This document shows, one piece after another, positions 16,898-25,463 of a stretch of DNA of 60,192 nt; position 1 is the stretch's first letter; the number at the start of each line of letters is the position of its first letter. Both the position numbers and the translations under genes were made by a program. The notes under the pieces are model-generated. The model searched no databases and was not told the origin of the DNA. It was given only the letters and a program-made list of their open reading frames with translations. The stretch comes from Clostridia bacterium (GTDB taxonomy: Bacteria > Bacillota > Clostridia > Christensenellales > Aristaeellaceae). The DNA lies in the NCBI GenBank assembly GCA_017549335.1, contig JAFYVB010000015.1, positions 1-60,192 on the forward strand, in the 5' to 3' direction.

Positions 16898-18346
16898 TTA
16901 GTTGCCGGCCAGATAGGCATCCAGCTGACGCTGGGCTTCAGCCTGAACTACATAGATACCAGCCTGTTCGAGCTCAGCCTTGATTTCGGGCAGCTTCGCT
17001 TCGATGTCGATGGTACCGGTCAGCAGTTCGGCGTTGTACTTCGCCATAACGGCGGAGCAAGCAGCCATTTCAGCTTCAACGTCAGTGCCAACGAAGCTCC
17101 AGGTGCCCAGGGTAGAAATGATGGCCTTCTCATAGCCCTTGAAGATCTCTTCCCAGTCATAGATAGCGTCGGTGGTAACGGAAGCGTTAACAACGGAACC
17201 GGTTACGAAAGCGTCCATAGACCAGTTCTTGATGCCCTGCTCGGAGCGCTTAACAGCCTTAACGCCGTCAACTTCTTCGTAGTTGAAGTGAATGCCTTCA
17301 ACACCGTAGCGCAGGATGTCGCGGAAGGTGCGGTCGGTGCTCAGCAGTTCCAGGTACTTCAGGCAAGCGATGGCCTGCTCTTCGGTAGCAGCAGCATTGA
17401 TGGCGTTCATGGCGCCGCGCATGGTAGCCAGAGACATGAAGGGACCGGCGTAGCAGGAGCCTTCAACGTTGATGCCAGCCCAGCTGGAGTAGCCCTTGTA
17501 GTAGCCCGGCCAAGCGGAACCGGAACGGATAGCAGCGCGGATGTCAGAGCCGATGGATTCGATGGTGGCGGCATCGGGATTGATGTAGCCCATGCGGTAC
17601 CACTTGCTCAGCAGGGTGTAGCGTTCCATGACAACTTCATCTTCCCAGAAGGGGATGATCTTGTTTTCACGGTCGGTGCCGGCCAGGTGATAGGGAGAGC
17701 ACAGGTAGGTGCCGGCGATCCACTGAGCGGAGTTGTTCATACCGGTCAGGCCGCCCTTACCCATCATCAGGGGGTACAGGTCAGTATAGTTTTCCTTGTA
17801 AGCCTTGAGCATGGGCTCGAGCTCAGCGAAGGTCATGTAGTCGGGGATCTTGATGCCGATGGCTTCGAAGCGATCCTTGTCGAAACGGAAGAACTGCTGG
17901 GAGGCCATGTCCTTCAGAGTGGGAACAGCGTAGATCTTGCCGTTCAGGGAGCCGGCATTGGTCCAGTACTTTTCTTCCATGCTGGCGTACAGGGCGGGGG
18001 TAGCAGTCTTCACCAGATCGGTGATGTCATAGAACATTTCGTTGGCAGCGTTGGTTACGAAGTCGTTCGCCCAGTCGCAGGTGAAGGTCATGTCGTAGTA
18101 CACGCCGGTGTTCATGTCGAGGCCGAACTGATCGTCATTCTTGAAGACGAGTTCAACTTCAACGCCGATCTTTTCGGCAGAGTACTTGTTGGCAGCATCA
18201 ACAACCAGCTGAGTGTCGATGGGAGCGTCGCTGGCAGCATACAGCCACCAAATGATCTTGGTGGGTTCCTCAGCAGCCTGAGCAATGCTCAGACCCATGG
18301 TCAGAACCATGGAAAGCACGAGGACGAGGGACAGAAGCTTTTTCAT
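16898..18346 (-). CDS. Extracellular solute-binding protein of a carbohydrate ABC importer (DUF3502 type)
   Basis: 482 residues. The signal peptide MKKLLSLVLVL... ends at SIAQAAEE; there is no lipobox Cys, so type I cleavage is predicted, unusual for a monoderm binding protein. The mature part shows family-1 solute-binding motifs (LNGKIYAVPTLKDM, an aromatic-rich core) and a C-terminal region like DUF3502 of LplA-type proteins. It is third in the leftward operon after two LplB/YtcP-type permeases, with a strong AAGGAGG site and a terminator downstream. The ATPase is not encoded here and is presumably a shared MsmX-type protein. Probable ligand: an amino-sugar oligosaccharide, from the neighbouring enzymes. 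Confidence 0.85.
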   Translation of the reverse strand: MKKLLSLVLVLSMVLTMGLSIAQAAEEPTKIIWWLYAASDAPIDTQLVVDAANKYSAEKIGVEVELVFKNDDQFGLDMNTGVYYDMTFTCDWANDFVTNAANEMFYDITDLVKTATPALYASMEEKYWTNAGSLNGKIYAVPTLKDMASQQFFRFDKDRFEAIGIKIPDYMTFAELEPMLKAYKENYTDLYPLMMGKGGLTGMNNSAQWIAGTYLCSPYHLAGTDRENKIIPFWEDEVVMERYTLLSKWYRMGYINPDAATIESIGSDIRAAIRSGSAWPGYYKGYSSWAGINVEGSCYAGPFMSLATMRGAMNAINAAATEEQAIACLKYLELLSTDRTFRDILRYGVEGIHFNYEEVDGVKAVKRSEQGIKNWSMDAFVTGSVVNASVTTDAIYDWEEIFKGYEKAIISTLGTWSFVGTDVEAEMAACSAVMAKYNAELLTGTIDIEAKLPEIKAELEQAGIYVVQAEAQRQLDAYLAGN

Positions 18347-18429
18347 GTGGTTACCTCCTTAATTTATCAACTACGGCACTCGCGGCCGTTTGTTGCCTAT
18401 GAATTGTCAATTGCCTTTATAAAACTATT

Positions 18430-19374
18430 TTAACCCTTAACAGCACCAACTGTCAAGCCCCCAACGAAATATCTTTGGAAGAAGGGGTAAGAACAGGCGA
18501 TGGGGAGCACGACGACCATAACAATGGCCATGCGCATGGTCTCGGTGGGCAGGCTCATGGCGCCTTCCATGAAGTGGTCTTCATTCATCGCCATGAACGA
18601 GGCGTTCTTTTCAATACTGATCAGAACATACTGCAGGGGATACAGGGTGCGGTGGTTGCTGTCCACATACAGCATGGCGCCGTACCAGGCGTTCCAGTAG
18701 TTGAAGGTGAGGAACAGACCGATGGTGGCGATAACGGGCAGGGAGATGGGCAGAACAAGCTGGACGAAGATACGCAGCTGGCTGGCGCCGTCGATCTTAC
18801 CCGATTCGATGATACTGTCGGGGATCGTCGTCTGGAAGAAGGTTCGCATGATGACCACATAGAATGTGGAGCAGGCGCCGGGCAGGATCATGGACCAGTA
18901 GGTGTTCTTCAGATGATAAACCTGCGTATTGACCATGTATCTCGCAACCAGGCCGCCGGAGAACAGCATGGGGATGATGATCATGATCGTATACAGAGGC
19001 TTGAAATAGAAGTTGGGACGGGACAGGGAATAGCCCAGCGTGGAAGTGAGCACCAGACCCAGCAGCGTACCGGCGACGGTAATGCCGATGGAGTTCAGGA
19101 ACGCCCGGCCGATGTAACTTCTGGACTCCCAGAGATACGCATAGGAAGCAAGGGAGAGCTCTTCGGGGAAAAAGCTGTAGCCGTTGTTTGCTACGGAGGC
19201 TTCCGAAGAGATCGAAATGATCATTACGAACAGAACCGGCAGGAAAGTCATCAGAGCGAGAATAATGAACAGGCCGGAAAACATCACGTTGGTGAAGGGC
19301 TTGATCTGATTGAAACGAACAAGACCGTCCGCCGTTTCCTTGATGTTGGGCTTGTGGGCAGTAGTCGTTGACAC
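18430..19374 (-). CDS. Carbohydrate ABC transporter permease (LplC/YtcP-like)
   Basis: 314 residues from the GTG at 19374, which has AAAGGAGG upstream; a longer frame to 19452 has no site. Six membrane segments are expected; the cytoplasmic EAA loop reads ESGKIDGASQLRIFVQLVLP. The C-terminus ends FFQRYFVGGLTVGAVKG, the typical tail of MalG-class permeases. It forms the channel with the product of 19403-20398 and receives substrate from the binding protein downstream. 28 bp separate it from the upstream permease. Confidence 0.88.
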   Translation of the reverse strand: MSTTTAHKPNIKETADGLVRFNQIKPFTNVMFSGLFIILALMTFLPVLFVMIISISSEASVANNGYSFFPEELSLASYAYLWESRSYIGRAFLNSIGITVAGTLLGLVLTSTLGYSLSRPNFYFKPLYTIMIIIPMLFSGGLVARYMVNTQVYHLKNTYWSMILPGACSTFYVVIMRTFFQTTIPDSIIESGKIDGASQLRIFVQLVLPISLPVIATIGLFLTFNYWNAWYGAMLYVDSNHRTLYPLQYVLISIEKNASFMAMNEDHFMEGAMSLPTETMRMAIVMVVVLPIACSYPFFQRYFVGGLTVGAVKG

Positions 19375-19402
19375 GTTTTTTCCTCCTTTCAGGCAATACG
19401 GC

Positions 19403-20398
19403 TTAGAACAGACCGCTTTCCGGATCGATGAACTTAACGACTCTGTTGGCAATCAGCAGCAGGATACAACCGGCCGTATTCTGCAGCAGGGATACCGCCG
19501 AAGAATAGTTGTAGTTGTTGGACTGCATCAGTGCCTTGTGGACGTAAACGTCCAGCGTCTGCGTTACATTGATCAGGGAGTTGGAGTCGCGCGTCACCTG
19601 GAAGAACAGACCGAAGTCCGACGCGAAGATGTTGCCGACATTCATGATGAACATGATGGAAATAACGGGACGGAGCAGCGGGATGGTGATGCCCTTGCAC
19701 TGCTGCCACTTGCTGGCGCCGTCGATAACCGCGCTCTCATAGAGGCTGTTGTCGATACCGGTGATGGTGGCCATGTAAACAACCATGGAGTAACCGAAGG
19801 TCTTCCAGGTGTTCATGAAGATCAGGATGTAAGGCCAGTACTTGGGCTCCTGATACCACATGATCCGCTCGCCGCCGAGGGCAACGATGATGGAGTTGAT
19901 AAGACCTTTATCGGTGGACAGGAAAGCGTACACGAAGTAGCTGACGACAACCCAGCTGAGGAAGTGGGGCAGGAACACGCTGGTCTGGCAGACCTTGGCC
20001 AGCTTGCGGGAGCGCAGCTGGGTGATCATGATGGCCAGCGCAACGGGCACCGTAACACCGATGCAGATAAACACGAGGTTGTAGCAGATCGTGTTGCGGA
20101 AGATGTTCATGATGTCCGGGGACTTGAACAGGAACTTGAAGTTCTTCAGCCCCACCCACTTGGAATGGACGAACAGGCTGTACATGAAGCTCTTGCCGGG
20201 CTTGTACTTGTAGTTCTTGAACGCAAACACAATACCAAACATCGGTATATAACAAAATGCGATGAACCAAAGCACGGTCGGCAGAGAGAGCAGCGTCAGT
20301 TCAAAATCATCCCACGTAAAGCGACGGCGCTTTCTGCGGATCGCGGCCTCACCCTTCAAAGACAGGGATTCCACGTTGGACTTACGAAGGAATGCCAT
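19403..20398 (-). CDS. Carbohydrate ABC transporter permease (LplB/YteP-like)
   Basis: 331 residues. A basic N-terminus (IRRKRRRFTWDD) precedes the first membrane helix; the EAA loop is ESAVIDGASKWQQCKGITIP. The long extra N-terminal part and the tail (VVKFIDPESGLF) match the MalF-class LplB/YteP permeases of complex-glycan importers. First gene of the leftward ABC operon, transcribed from the TTGAAA-17-TATAAT promoter at 20436-20464. Partner of the permease and binding-protein genes downstream. Confidence 0.88.
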   Translation of the reverse strand: MAFLRKSNVESLSLKGEAAIRRKRRRFTWDDFELTLLSLPTVLWFIAFCYIPMFGIVFAFKNYKYKPGKSFMYSLFVHSKWVGLKNFKFLFKSPDIMNIFRNTICYNLVFICIGVTVPVALAIMITQLRSRKLAKVCQTSVFLPHFLSWVVVSYFVYAFLSTDKGLINSIIVALGGERIMWYQEPKYWPYILIFMNTWKTFGYSMVVYMATITGIDNSLYESAVIDGASKWQQCKGITIPLLRPVISIMFIMNVGNIFASDFGLFFQVTRDSNSLINVTQTLDVYVHKALMQSNNYNYSSAVSLLQNTAGCILLLIANRVVKFIDPESGLF

Positions 20399-20435
20399 TT
20401 ACATCCCACCTTTTCAAATTTTCGTACCACAAACA

Positions 20436-20464
20436 ATTATACTCTTTGTGTTCGTTTTTTTCAA
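20436..20464 (-). promoter_or_regulatory. Promoter of the leftward ABC operon
   Basis: Minus strand TTGAAA (20459-20464), 17 bp, TATAAT (20436-20441), about 38 bp before the permease start. Confidence 0.75.
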
Positions 20465-20580
20465 GAGAACGCATTCATTCTCACATAGTATAATACATCT
20501 TCTTAAATTATGCAAGTGGTTTTAAAAAATCTTTGTAAAAATCATTTTTTTGGCAGGAGGAGGAGGTTTTGTGTCGAATG

Positions 20581-20641
20581 AGATATAGGATATATCTTTA
20601 TGCTTGTTTATTACATTAAAGAATCCAATCGCTATTATAAT
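20581..20641 (+). promoter_or_regulatory. Candidate operator palindrome and -10 element of the kinase operon
   Basis: A perfect 17-bp palindrome, AGATATA-GGA-TATATCT (20581-20597), lies between the divergent operons. A TATAAT -10 (20636-20641) stands 75 bp before the GTG start of the kinase gene; its -35 is weak (TTACAT at spacing 19), consistent with control by a regulator. The rest of the 315-bp gap is A/T-rich and holds no gene. Confidence 0.45.
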
Positions 20642-20713
20642 GGAAGAAACTCGTACCTGCCCGTCTCCTGTTCCGAAAGCGGACACGTACAGATGCTTTA
20701 AGGAGGCTATCCT

Positions 20714-21688
20714 GTGGCACAAAAAATTTTTATCGGCATCGACGGCGGCGGCACCCATTCCACCGCTGTGGCCGCTTACCCCGACGGCAGCATCGCTGCC
20801 TGCGTGGACGGCGGCGGATTAAATTTTCATAACGTAGGCGTCGACCTTGTGCGCGACCGCCTGCTGGAAATGACCGATGCCCTGCGTGCCAAGAGCGGCT
20901 GTGAGATTGATCAGGTGTGCGTGGGCATGTCGGCGCTGGATGCCCCTGCCGACGCGCAGACCCTTGCCTGTTTCGAAAAAGATGCTTATCGGCCCGGTCA
21001 GCTGGATCTGCAGTCTGACGCCTATATTGCGCTGATGGGCTTGACGCAGGGGCAGCCCGGCGTGATCGTTATCTGCGGCACCGGTTCCATGCTGCTGATG
21101 CTGGACGGAAAAGGCAACCAGATTCCTGCAGGCGGCTGGGGGTATCTGCTGAACGATGCCGGCAGCGGCTATACGCTGGCCCGCAACGGCTTGCTTTTTG
21201 CCATCGAATACGCCGAGGGTCTGAGCGAAGCTACGCCTTTGCTGCAGGATGCCATGGATTATTTTCATGTGGATACCCCCCGCGGCTTGATCGACCGCGT
21301 ATACGCCCCCAATTTCACGCCCGACCGGTTGGCCGGCTTCGCCCGTTGTGTGATCGCCCGTGCTCAGGAAGGCAACGTCTCCGCGCAGGAATTGCTTTCC
21401 GATAACATGAAGCGTCTGGCGAGACACGCCGCACATCTGATTTCCGAAGCGCCTGAGGCTTCGAGGGTGGGCCTGTACGGCGGCATCTTTGCTCACAGCG
21501 AAGCCGCCCGCTGCCTGTTCACCCGCGAACTGAAGGCTCTCGCCCCCCAAGCCACCGTTCAGCCGCCGGATTATCCGCCCGAGCTGGGTGCGCTGATCCA
21601 TCTGTTCCAGAAAAAGGGCATCCTGACAGACGACGTGCTTGCCCGTATGAAATCCACTTATGAGGAGTATCGCCATGACAGCCATTAA
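20714..21688 (+). CDS. BadF/NagK-type N-acetylglucosamine (or MurNAc) kinase
   Basis: 324 residues, GTG start with AGGAGG 7 bp upstream. ASKHA-fold motifs: FIGIDGGGTHS (phosphate 1), QSDAYIALMG (catalytic Asp), VICGTGSM (phosphate 2), the GGWGYLLNDAGSGY block typical of NagK/MurK, and VGLYGGIF (adenosine). It phosphorylates N-acetylated amino sugars in the cytoplasm. It is followed by an overlapping SIS-domain gene, the arrangement seen for MurNAc/GlcNAc kinases with etherase- or isomerase-type partners. Whether the substrate is GlcNAc or MurNAc cannot be decided. Confidence 0.8.
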   Translation: MAQKIFIGIDGGGTHSTAVAAYPDGSIAACVDGGGLNFHNVGVDLVRDRLLEMTDALRAKSGCEIDQVCVGMSALDAPADAQTLACFEKDAYRPGQLDLQSDAYIALMGLTQGQPGVIVICGTGSMLLMLDGKGNQIPAGGWGYLLNDAGSGYTLARNGLLFAIEYAEGLSEATPLLQDAMDYFHVDTPRGLIDRVYAPNFTPDRLAGFARCVIARAQEGNVSAQELLSDNMKRLARHAAHLISEAPEASRVGLYGGIFAHSEAARCLFTRELKALAPQATVQPPDYPPELGALIHLFQKKGILTDDVLARMKSTYEEYRHDSH

Positions 21689-22412
21689 CATCTACTTTGA
21701 TAACCTGAAAGAACTGATCGACCGCACCTTTGAAACCCAGAAGGACGGCATGGAAAAGGCCGCCCGCTATATTGCCGATTGCTTCCGCGACGGCGGTATG
21801 CTCTACACCTTCGGCACCGGTCACGGCCATCTGCTGGCATTGGAAATTTTCTACCGTGCAGGCGGCATGGCACGCGTATGCCCCATTCTGGACAAAAAGC
21901 TGATGCTGCACATCTCGGCCGCCGGCTCTACGCTGGAAGAGCGCGATGAAACCTGGGTCCCCAAGCTGCTTGAAAAGTATCCTATCAAAAAGGGCGACGT
22001 GCTGCTGGCCTTCTCCAACTCCGGCCGCAATGCCGTTCCCGTGCTGCTGGCCAAGGAAGCCAGAGAGCGCGGCGCCGTGGTGATCGCGCTGACCTCCATG
22101 CAGCACTCCGGTGTGGTTACTTCCCGCAACCGCCTGAACCTGCGTCTGTTTGAAACCGCCGATCTGGTGCTGGACAACGGCGGCATTCTGGGCGACGCCT
22201 GCGTCAAGGCCGCCGACGGCGCCATGGTCGGCCCCACTTCCACCGCTGTGGGCGCAGCCATCCTGCAGGCCATCGTTGCCCGCGTCAAGGAGCTGTCCCT
22301 GGAAGAAAAGTTTGAAGCAGACTTCTTCAAGTCCAGCAACGTAGACGGCGGCGATGAATGGAACAACCGCCTGATCGAAAAGTATCAGGATATCATCCCC
22401 GGTTTGAACTAA
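21675..22412 (+). CDS. SIS-domain sugar-phosphate-binding protein (UPF0309 type)
   Basis: 245 residues from ATG 21675, which overlaps the kinase gene by 14 bp and has a GAGGAG site. SIS elements: LYTFGTGHGHLLALEIFYRAGG (loop 1, first half) and LLAFSNSGRNAVPV (loop 2), then a C-terminal helix pair (VGPTSTAVGAAILQAI). Length and order match the UPF0309 family of phosphosugar-binding proteins. It probably processes the product of the kinase, for example as isomerase or lyase. The MurQ signature is not clearly present, so no enzyme name is given. Confidence 0.75.
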   Translation: MTAINIYFDNLKELIDRTFETQKDGMEKAARYIADCFRDGGMLYTFGTGHGHLLALEIFYRAGGMARVCPILDKKLMLHISAAGSTLEERDETWVPKLLEKYPIKKGDVLLAFSNSGRNAVPVLLAKEARERGAVVIALTSMQHSGVVTSRNRLNLRLFETADLVLDNGGILGDACVKAADGAMVGPTSTAVGAAILQAIVARVKELSLEEKFEADFFKSSNVDGGDEWNNRLIEKYQDIIPGLN

Positions 22413-22450
22413 GTTACTTCATATTTATATACAGTGAGGAGGCGCCATAT

Positions 22451-23671
22451 ATGCGTGCCGGATACGGAAAATGGGAACTTACACCGCCCATGGGCGTTGA
22501 ACTGGCCGGATACGGCTATTATCTGGGTCGCTGCGCCCTGTCAGTGCGCGATCCCCTCTATGCCCGCGCTGTCATTCTGGAAACGGAGGACGCCCGCTCG
22601 CTGATCATCTCCTGCGATCTGCTGGGACTGAGCAAGAGCGTATGCGCCGAGGTTTTCGCCCACGCCGCGCAGTACGGCTTCTCCCCCGACCAGATCATTA
22701 TCGTCAGCATTCACACCCATACCGGCCCCACCATCAAGTATCATGAGGGCTGCGGCTTTGTGAACGATGATTACGTTGCCACCGTAGGCGGCTTGATCTG
22801 CCGTGCCGTGGACGCCGCTGCCGAAGATCTCGGTGAAGTCACCGGCATCCGTCAGGTATTCGAGCCTTTCACCGGCGATCATATTTACAACCGCACCGTC
22901 AAGGATGGCCCGGTGGATCGCTTCATGCGAGGCTTTATGCTGGATCGCGCCGACAAGCCCGCCATCAGCATGGTCAACGCCGCCTGTCACGGCGTGTTCC
23001 GCGGCAGAGTGACCGCCGTATCCGCCGACTTCGCAGGTGAGATCAACCGCCTGATGGAAGAAAAGGGCTGCCAATCGATTTATCTCAATGGCCTGTGCGG
23101 CGATATCGATCCCTACAAGCCCACGGATGAACGCCTTGTGGAATTCGCACACATCGCCGTCAATGCTTTCCGCGACGAAAAAGAGCTGCCGCTCACCCTT
23201 TCCACCGGCGCACTGCCCTTCACCCTTCGTCTGACCTCGGTCACCAAGGAAGAAATTCAGGGTGCTGCCGCTCATGCCGTGGAAAAAGAAGGCGGCCCCG
23301 ATACCCCCGCGGCCCGCGTGGCGCTGACCTGGGAGCGTGAAATGCTGGAAAAGCTGGATACGCTCCGCGATACCGAAGACATCGTATGCAAATACGTCAT
23401 CCTGGGCGGCGTACCCGTGCTCGCTCTGCCTTTCGAGGGCTTCACCCGCATCGGGCAGGAAGTGCGCGAGATCATCGGCCGTCCCGATTGTCTTGTACTG
23501 GGCTGCGGAGAAGAGCTGCTGGGCTATCTCCCCACCAAAGACGACATTGCCCGCGGCGCGTACGCAGCGCTGGAATCCACTTTCCTGTACAAGCGTTTGC
23601 CCGTCGTCCCCGGCGAAGCCGAACGTCTCGGCGTTGAAATGGGTCAGGCATTGGGAGGGTTGCTCAAATGA
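22451..23671 (+). CDS. Neutral/alkaline ceramidase-like amidase, cytoplasmic form
   Basis: 406 residues from ATG 22451 (site GAGGAGG). N-terminal ceramidase-domain motifs: AGYGKWELTPPMGVELAGYG, IHTHTGP (metal-binding His pair) and LNGLCGDIDP. It is much shorter than true neutral ceramidases (which carry a C-terminal Ig domain) and lacks a signal peptide. In Firmicutes such short relatives sit in sugar-use loci and may deacylate N-acyl amino sugars or lipids. It overlaps the ROK regulator gene by 4 bp (ATGA). Together with the kinase and SIS gene it forms a rightward amino-sugar operon. Substrate unproven. Confidence 0.75.
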   Translation: MRAGYGKWELTPPMGVELAGYGYYLGRCALSVRDPLYARAVILETEDARSLIISCDLLGLSKSVCAEVFAHAAQYGFSPDQIIIVSIHTHTGPTIKYHEGCGFVNDDYVATVGGLICRAVDAAAEDLGEVTGIRQVFEPFTGDHIYNRTVKDGPVDRFMRGFMLDRADKPAISMVNAACHGVFRGRVTAVSADFAGEINRLMEEKGCQSIYLNGLCGDIDPYKPTDERLVEFAHIAVNAFRDEKELPLTLSTGALPFTLRLTSVTKEEIQGAAAHAVEKEGGPDTPAARVALTWEREMLEKLDTLRDTEDIVCKYVILGGVPVLALPFEGFTRIGQEVREIIGRPDCLVLGCGEELLGYLPTKDDIARGAYAALESTFLYKRLPVVPGEAERLGVEMGQALGGLLK

Positions 23672-24822
23672 AACCGATCGCATTATCCACGATTCGTCAG
23701 CAGAACCTCGAAAAGACGCTGGGTCTTTTGGAATCCGCTCCTTCCATGACAAGGCAGGAACTGGCCGAGCACTCGGGGCTCAGCCTGATGACTGTAACCA
23801 ATCTGGTCGATCTGCTTAAGGAGCAGGAAGTGCTCACCCTCACCCCCATCCAGCGTGAAGAATCCGCCAAACGCATTTCCGGCCGCAAAGCGGATGCCAT
23901 TTCTCTGCGCGGCGACCGCAAAGCCTGGCTTGTGATCAACATTTCCAGCAACCGTTTCCGCATGACGCTGATGGGCTTCGATCTGAAAACCATGCTGCGA
24001 CTGCAGGATGAACAGCCCGGGGATTATCTGCCGCGTCTGGAAGCCTTCCTGTGCGAATCCAGACCCAAGATCGAAGAAGCGCTGGGCGATCATACGCTGC
24101 TGGGTGTTGCCGTGGTCACCCCCGGCCCCTATGAAATCGCCAGCGATACGGTTTTCAATCAGCGCATTCCCGAGCTCAACGGCGTACACATCAAAGAAAT
24201 GTTCCAGCGCTGTCTGGGCAATTATGAGTTCTACGTGGACGAGGACGTTAAGTTCGCCGTTCGCGCCTTCCCTGACCTGATCAAGAGCGAGAACTGCGAA
24301 ATGCTCTACTATCTCTATATCGGTGAAGGCGTGGGCGGTTCCGGTGTGCATCGCGGCAATATGCTTCGCGGTCTTAATTCCGCTGCCGGCGACCCCGGTC
24401 ATATGCTGGACAACTGCGGAAACACCTTTGAAAGCAAGCTGAGCGTCCCCGCCTTTGCAAAGCTGATGAACATCGATACCTGTGTAACGGCGGATGAGCT
24501 GATCGAGAAGTTCCGTGAGCTGAGCGAAAACGATCACGAAGAATATTATGCCGTTCTGCAAAAGATGGCGGACTATGCCGCTGAAATGCTCAACGGCGTA
24601 CTGTGGATGCTCGATCCCACCCACATCATCATCGACTGCGTATATGCCCAGCCCAATGCGGCGGATTTTGCCCAGATGGTAGATGCAAACCTCAAAGCCC
24701 GCTATGCAGACGGCAGCCGTCGCCTGCCCATCGTGACCGCGCCCCAGCGGAATATGCGCAGCGTGGTGCTCGGCGCCGTCCATGCCCTTCAGCGCGAATG
24801 GCTGGAACGCATCCTCGCCTGA
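23668..24822 (+). CDS. ROK-family transcriptional regulator (NagC/XylR type)
   Basis: 384 residues. N-terminal winged HTH (about 10-70: TRQELAEHSGLSLMTVTNLVDLL), then a ROK sugar-binding domain with VAVVTPGPY, FYVDEDVKFAV and GEGVGGSGV. The usual ROK zinc cluster CxCGxxGC is not evident (NCGNTF remains), so metal binding may be altered. Start ATGA overlaps the ceramidase-like gene, so it is the last gene of the operon and likely controls it and perhaps the divergent ABC operon through the palindrome at 20581-20597 (inference). A terminator follows. Confidence 0.83.
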   Translation: MKPIALSTIRQQNLEKTLGLLESAPSMTRQELAEHSGLSLMTVTNLVDLLKEQEVLTLTPIQREESAKRISGRKADAISLRGDRKAWLVINISSNRFRMTLMGFDLKTMLRLQDEQPGDYLPRLEAFLCESRPKIEEALGDHTLLGVAVVTPGPYEIASDTVFNQRIPELNGVHIKEMFQRCLGNYEFYVDEDVKFAVRAFPDLIKSENCEMLYYLYIGEGVGGSGVHRGNMLRGLNSAAGDPGHMLDNCGNTFESKLSVPAFAKLMNIDTCVTADELIEKFRELSENDHEEYYAVLQKMADYAAEMLNGVLWMLDPTHIIIDCVYAQPNAADFAQMVDANLKARYADGSRRLPIVTAPQRNMRSVVLGAVHALQREWLERILA

Positions 24823-24833
24823 TATGTCGTCTC

Positions 24834-24859
24834 AAAGCCGGTCTATGACCGGCTTTTTT
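24834..24859 (+). terminator. Terminator of the amino-sugar operon
   Basis: AAAGCCGGTC, loop TAT, GACCGGCTTTTTT. Confidence 0.9.
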
Positions 24860-24898
24860 CATGCAGGAAAAAAATATCAAATATTTTCAAAAAAGGGC

Positions 24899-24927
24899 TT
24901 GCATTTTGTCATGTCCTCTGTTATAAT
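24899..24927 (+). promoter_or_regulatory. Promoter of tRNA-Arg(ACG)
   Basis: TTGCAT (24899-24904), 17 bp, TATAAT (24922-24927). A small inverted repeat CTGTCA/TGACAG lies between it and the tRNA. Confidence 0.75.
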
Positions 24928-24953
24928 AACTAAGCTGTCAGATTGACAGTGAT

Positions 24954-25030
24954 GCGCCCCTAGCTCAGCTGGATAGAGTGTTTGACTACGAATCAAAAGG
25001 TCGTGGGTTCGAATCCCGCGGGGCGCGCCA
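24954..25030 (+). tRNA. tRNA-Arg (anticodon ACG)
   Basis: Complete cloverleaf of 77 nt including encoded CCA: acceptor GCGCCCC/GGGGCGC, anticodon stem TTTGA/TCAAA with loop CTACGAA, T-arm GTGGGTTCGAATCCCGC. The A34 would be deaminated to inosine to read CGU/CGC/CGA. Confidence 0.97.
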
Positions 25031-25037
25031 GTAAAAA

Positions 25038-25069
25038 CCCCGAAAAACCACGGTTTTTCGGGGTTTTTT
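25038..25069 (+). terminator. Terminator of tRNA-Arg
   Basis: CCCCGAAAAACC and GGTTTTTCGGGG arms followed by TTTTTT. Confidence 0.9.
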
Positions 25070-25128
25070 GATGCTTTTTTGTCTGTTTTTTTGCACTTCC
25101 TCAAAACGTCCAAATGGGCTTTATGTAA

Positions 25129-25455
25129 TCATATGCAATATGTATTTACACATAAGTGTAAAGAAGTGTAAAATTCCGCAAGCAAAAAAAGAGGGACTTT
25201 CGCCCCTCCTTTCTTATTTTGTCCATGCTTCTTGACAAGTTCAAACAGATCTGCTACAGTAAGATCGTCTCCTGAGTAAGCCCCTGCGCCGTAGGCTTTT
25301 TCAAAAGCCGGGGTGTTGGCTGCGGGAGATATTTTTATTGCTCGCAGATTATAGAACCGTTTCCCATTCTCTTTCCCAAAACCATATTCTTCTACCGTTA
25401 CTTTAGCGACCCACGGCTTTCCGTTGTAATACACCAGTGTATACAGTTTGTGCAT
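25129..25455 (-). CDS. Small hypothetical protein, possible mobile-element remnant
   Basis: 108 residues from ATG 25455 (a GTG at 25461 is possible; no good ribosome site for either). The text KLYTLVYYNGKPWVAKVTVEEYG followed later by FYNLRAIKI and DLTVADLFELVKKHG resembles C-terminal nuclease or polyvalent-protein domains found in phage and conjugative-element proteins, where such a fragment would be the end of a much larger protein (family guess). It sits 100 bp past tRNA-Arg, a common integration site, and next to a duplicated promoter-like repeat. It may be a scar rather than a working gene. Confidence 0.4.
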   Translation of the reverse strand: MHKLYTLVYYNGKPWVAKVTVEEYGFGKENGKRFYNLRAIKISPAANTPAFEKAYGAGAYSGDDLTVADLFELVKKHGQNKKGGAKVPLFLLAEFYTSLHLCVNTYCI

Positions 25456-25463
25456 AAACACTG

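Noticed and set aside
20555-20566. AGG triplet run as a ribosome site for a hidden gene
   Set aside because: No start codon followed by a meaningful frame lies within reach; the real kinase start is 150 bp on with its own AGGAGG.
24877-25113. A 78-codon minus-strand frame over tRNA-Arg
   Set aside because: It translates the antisense of the tRNA (GIRTHDLLIRSQTLYPAELG-type text), a known false protein in databases.
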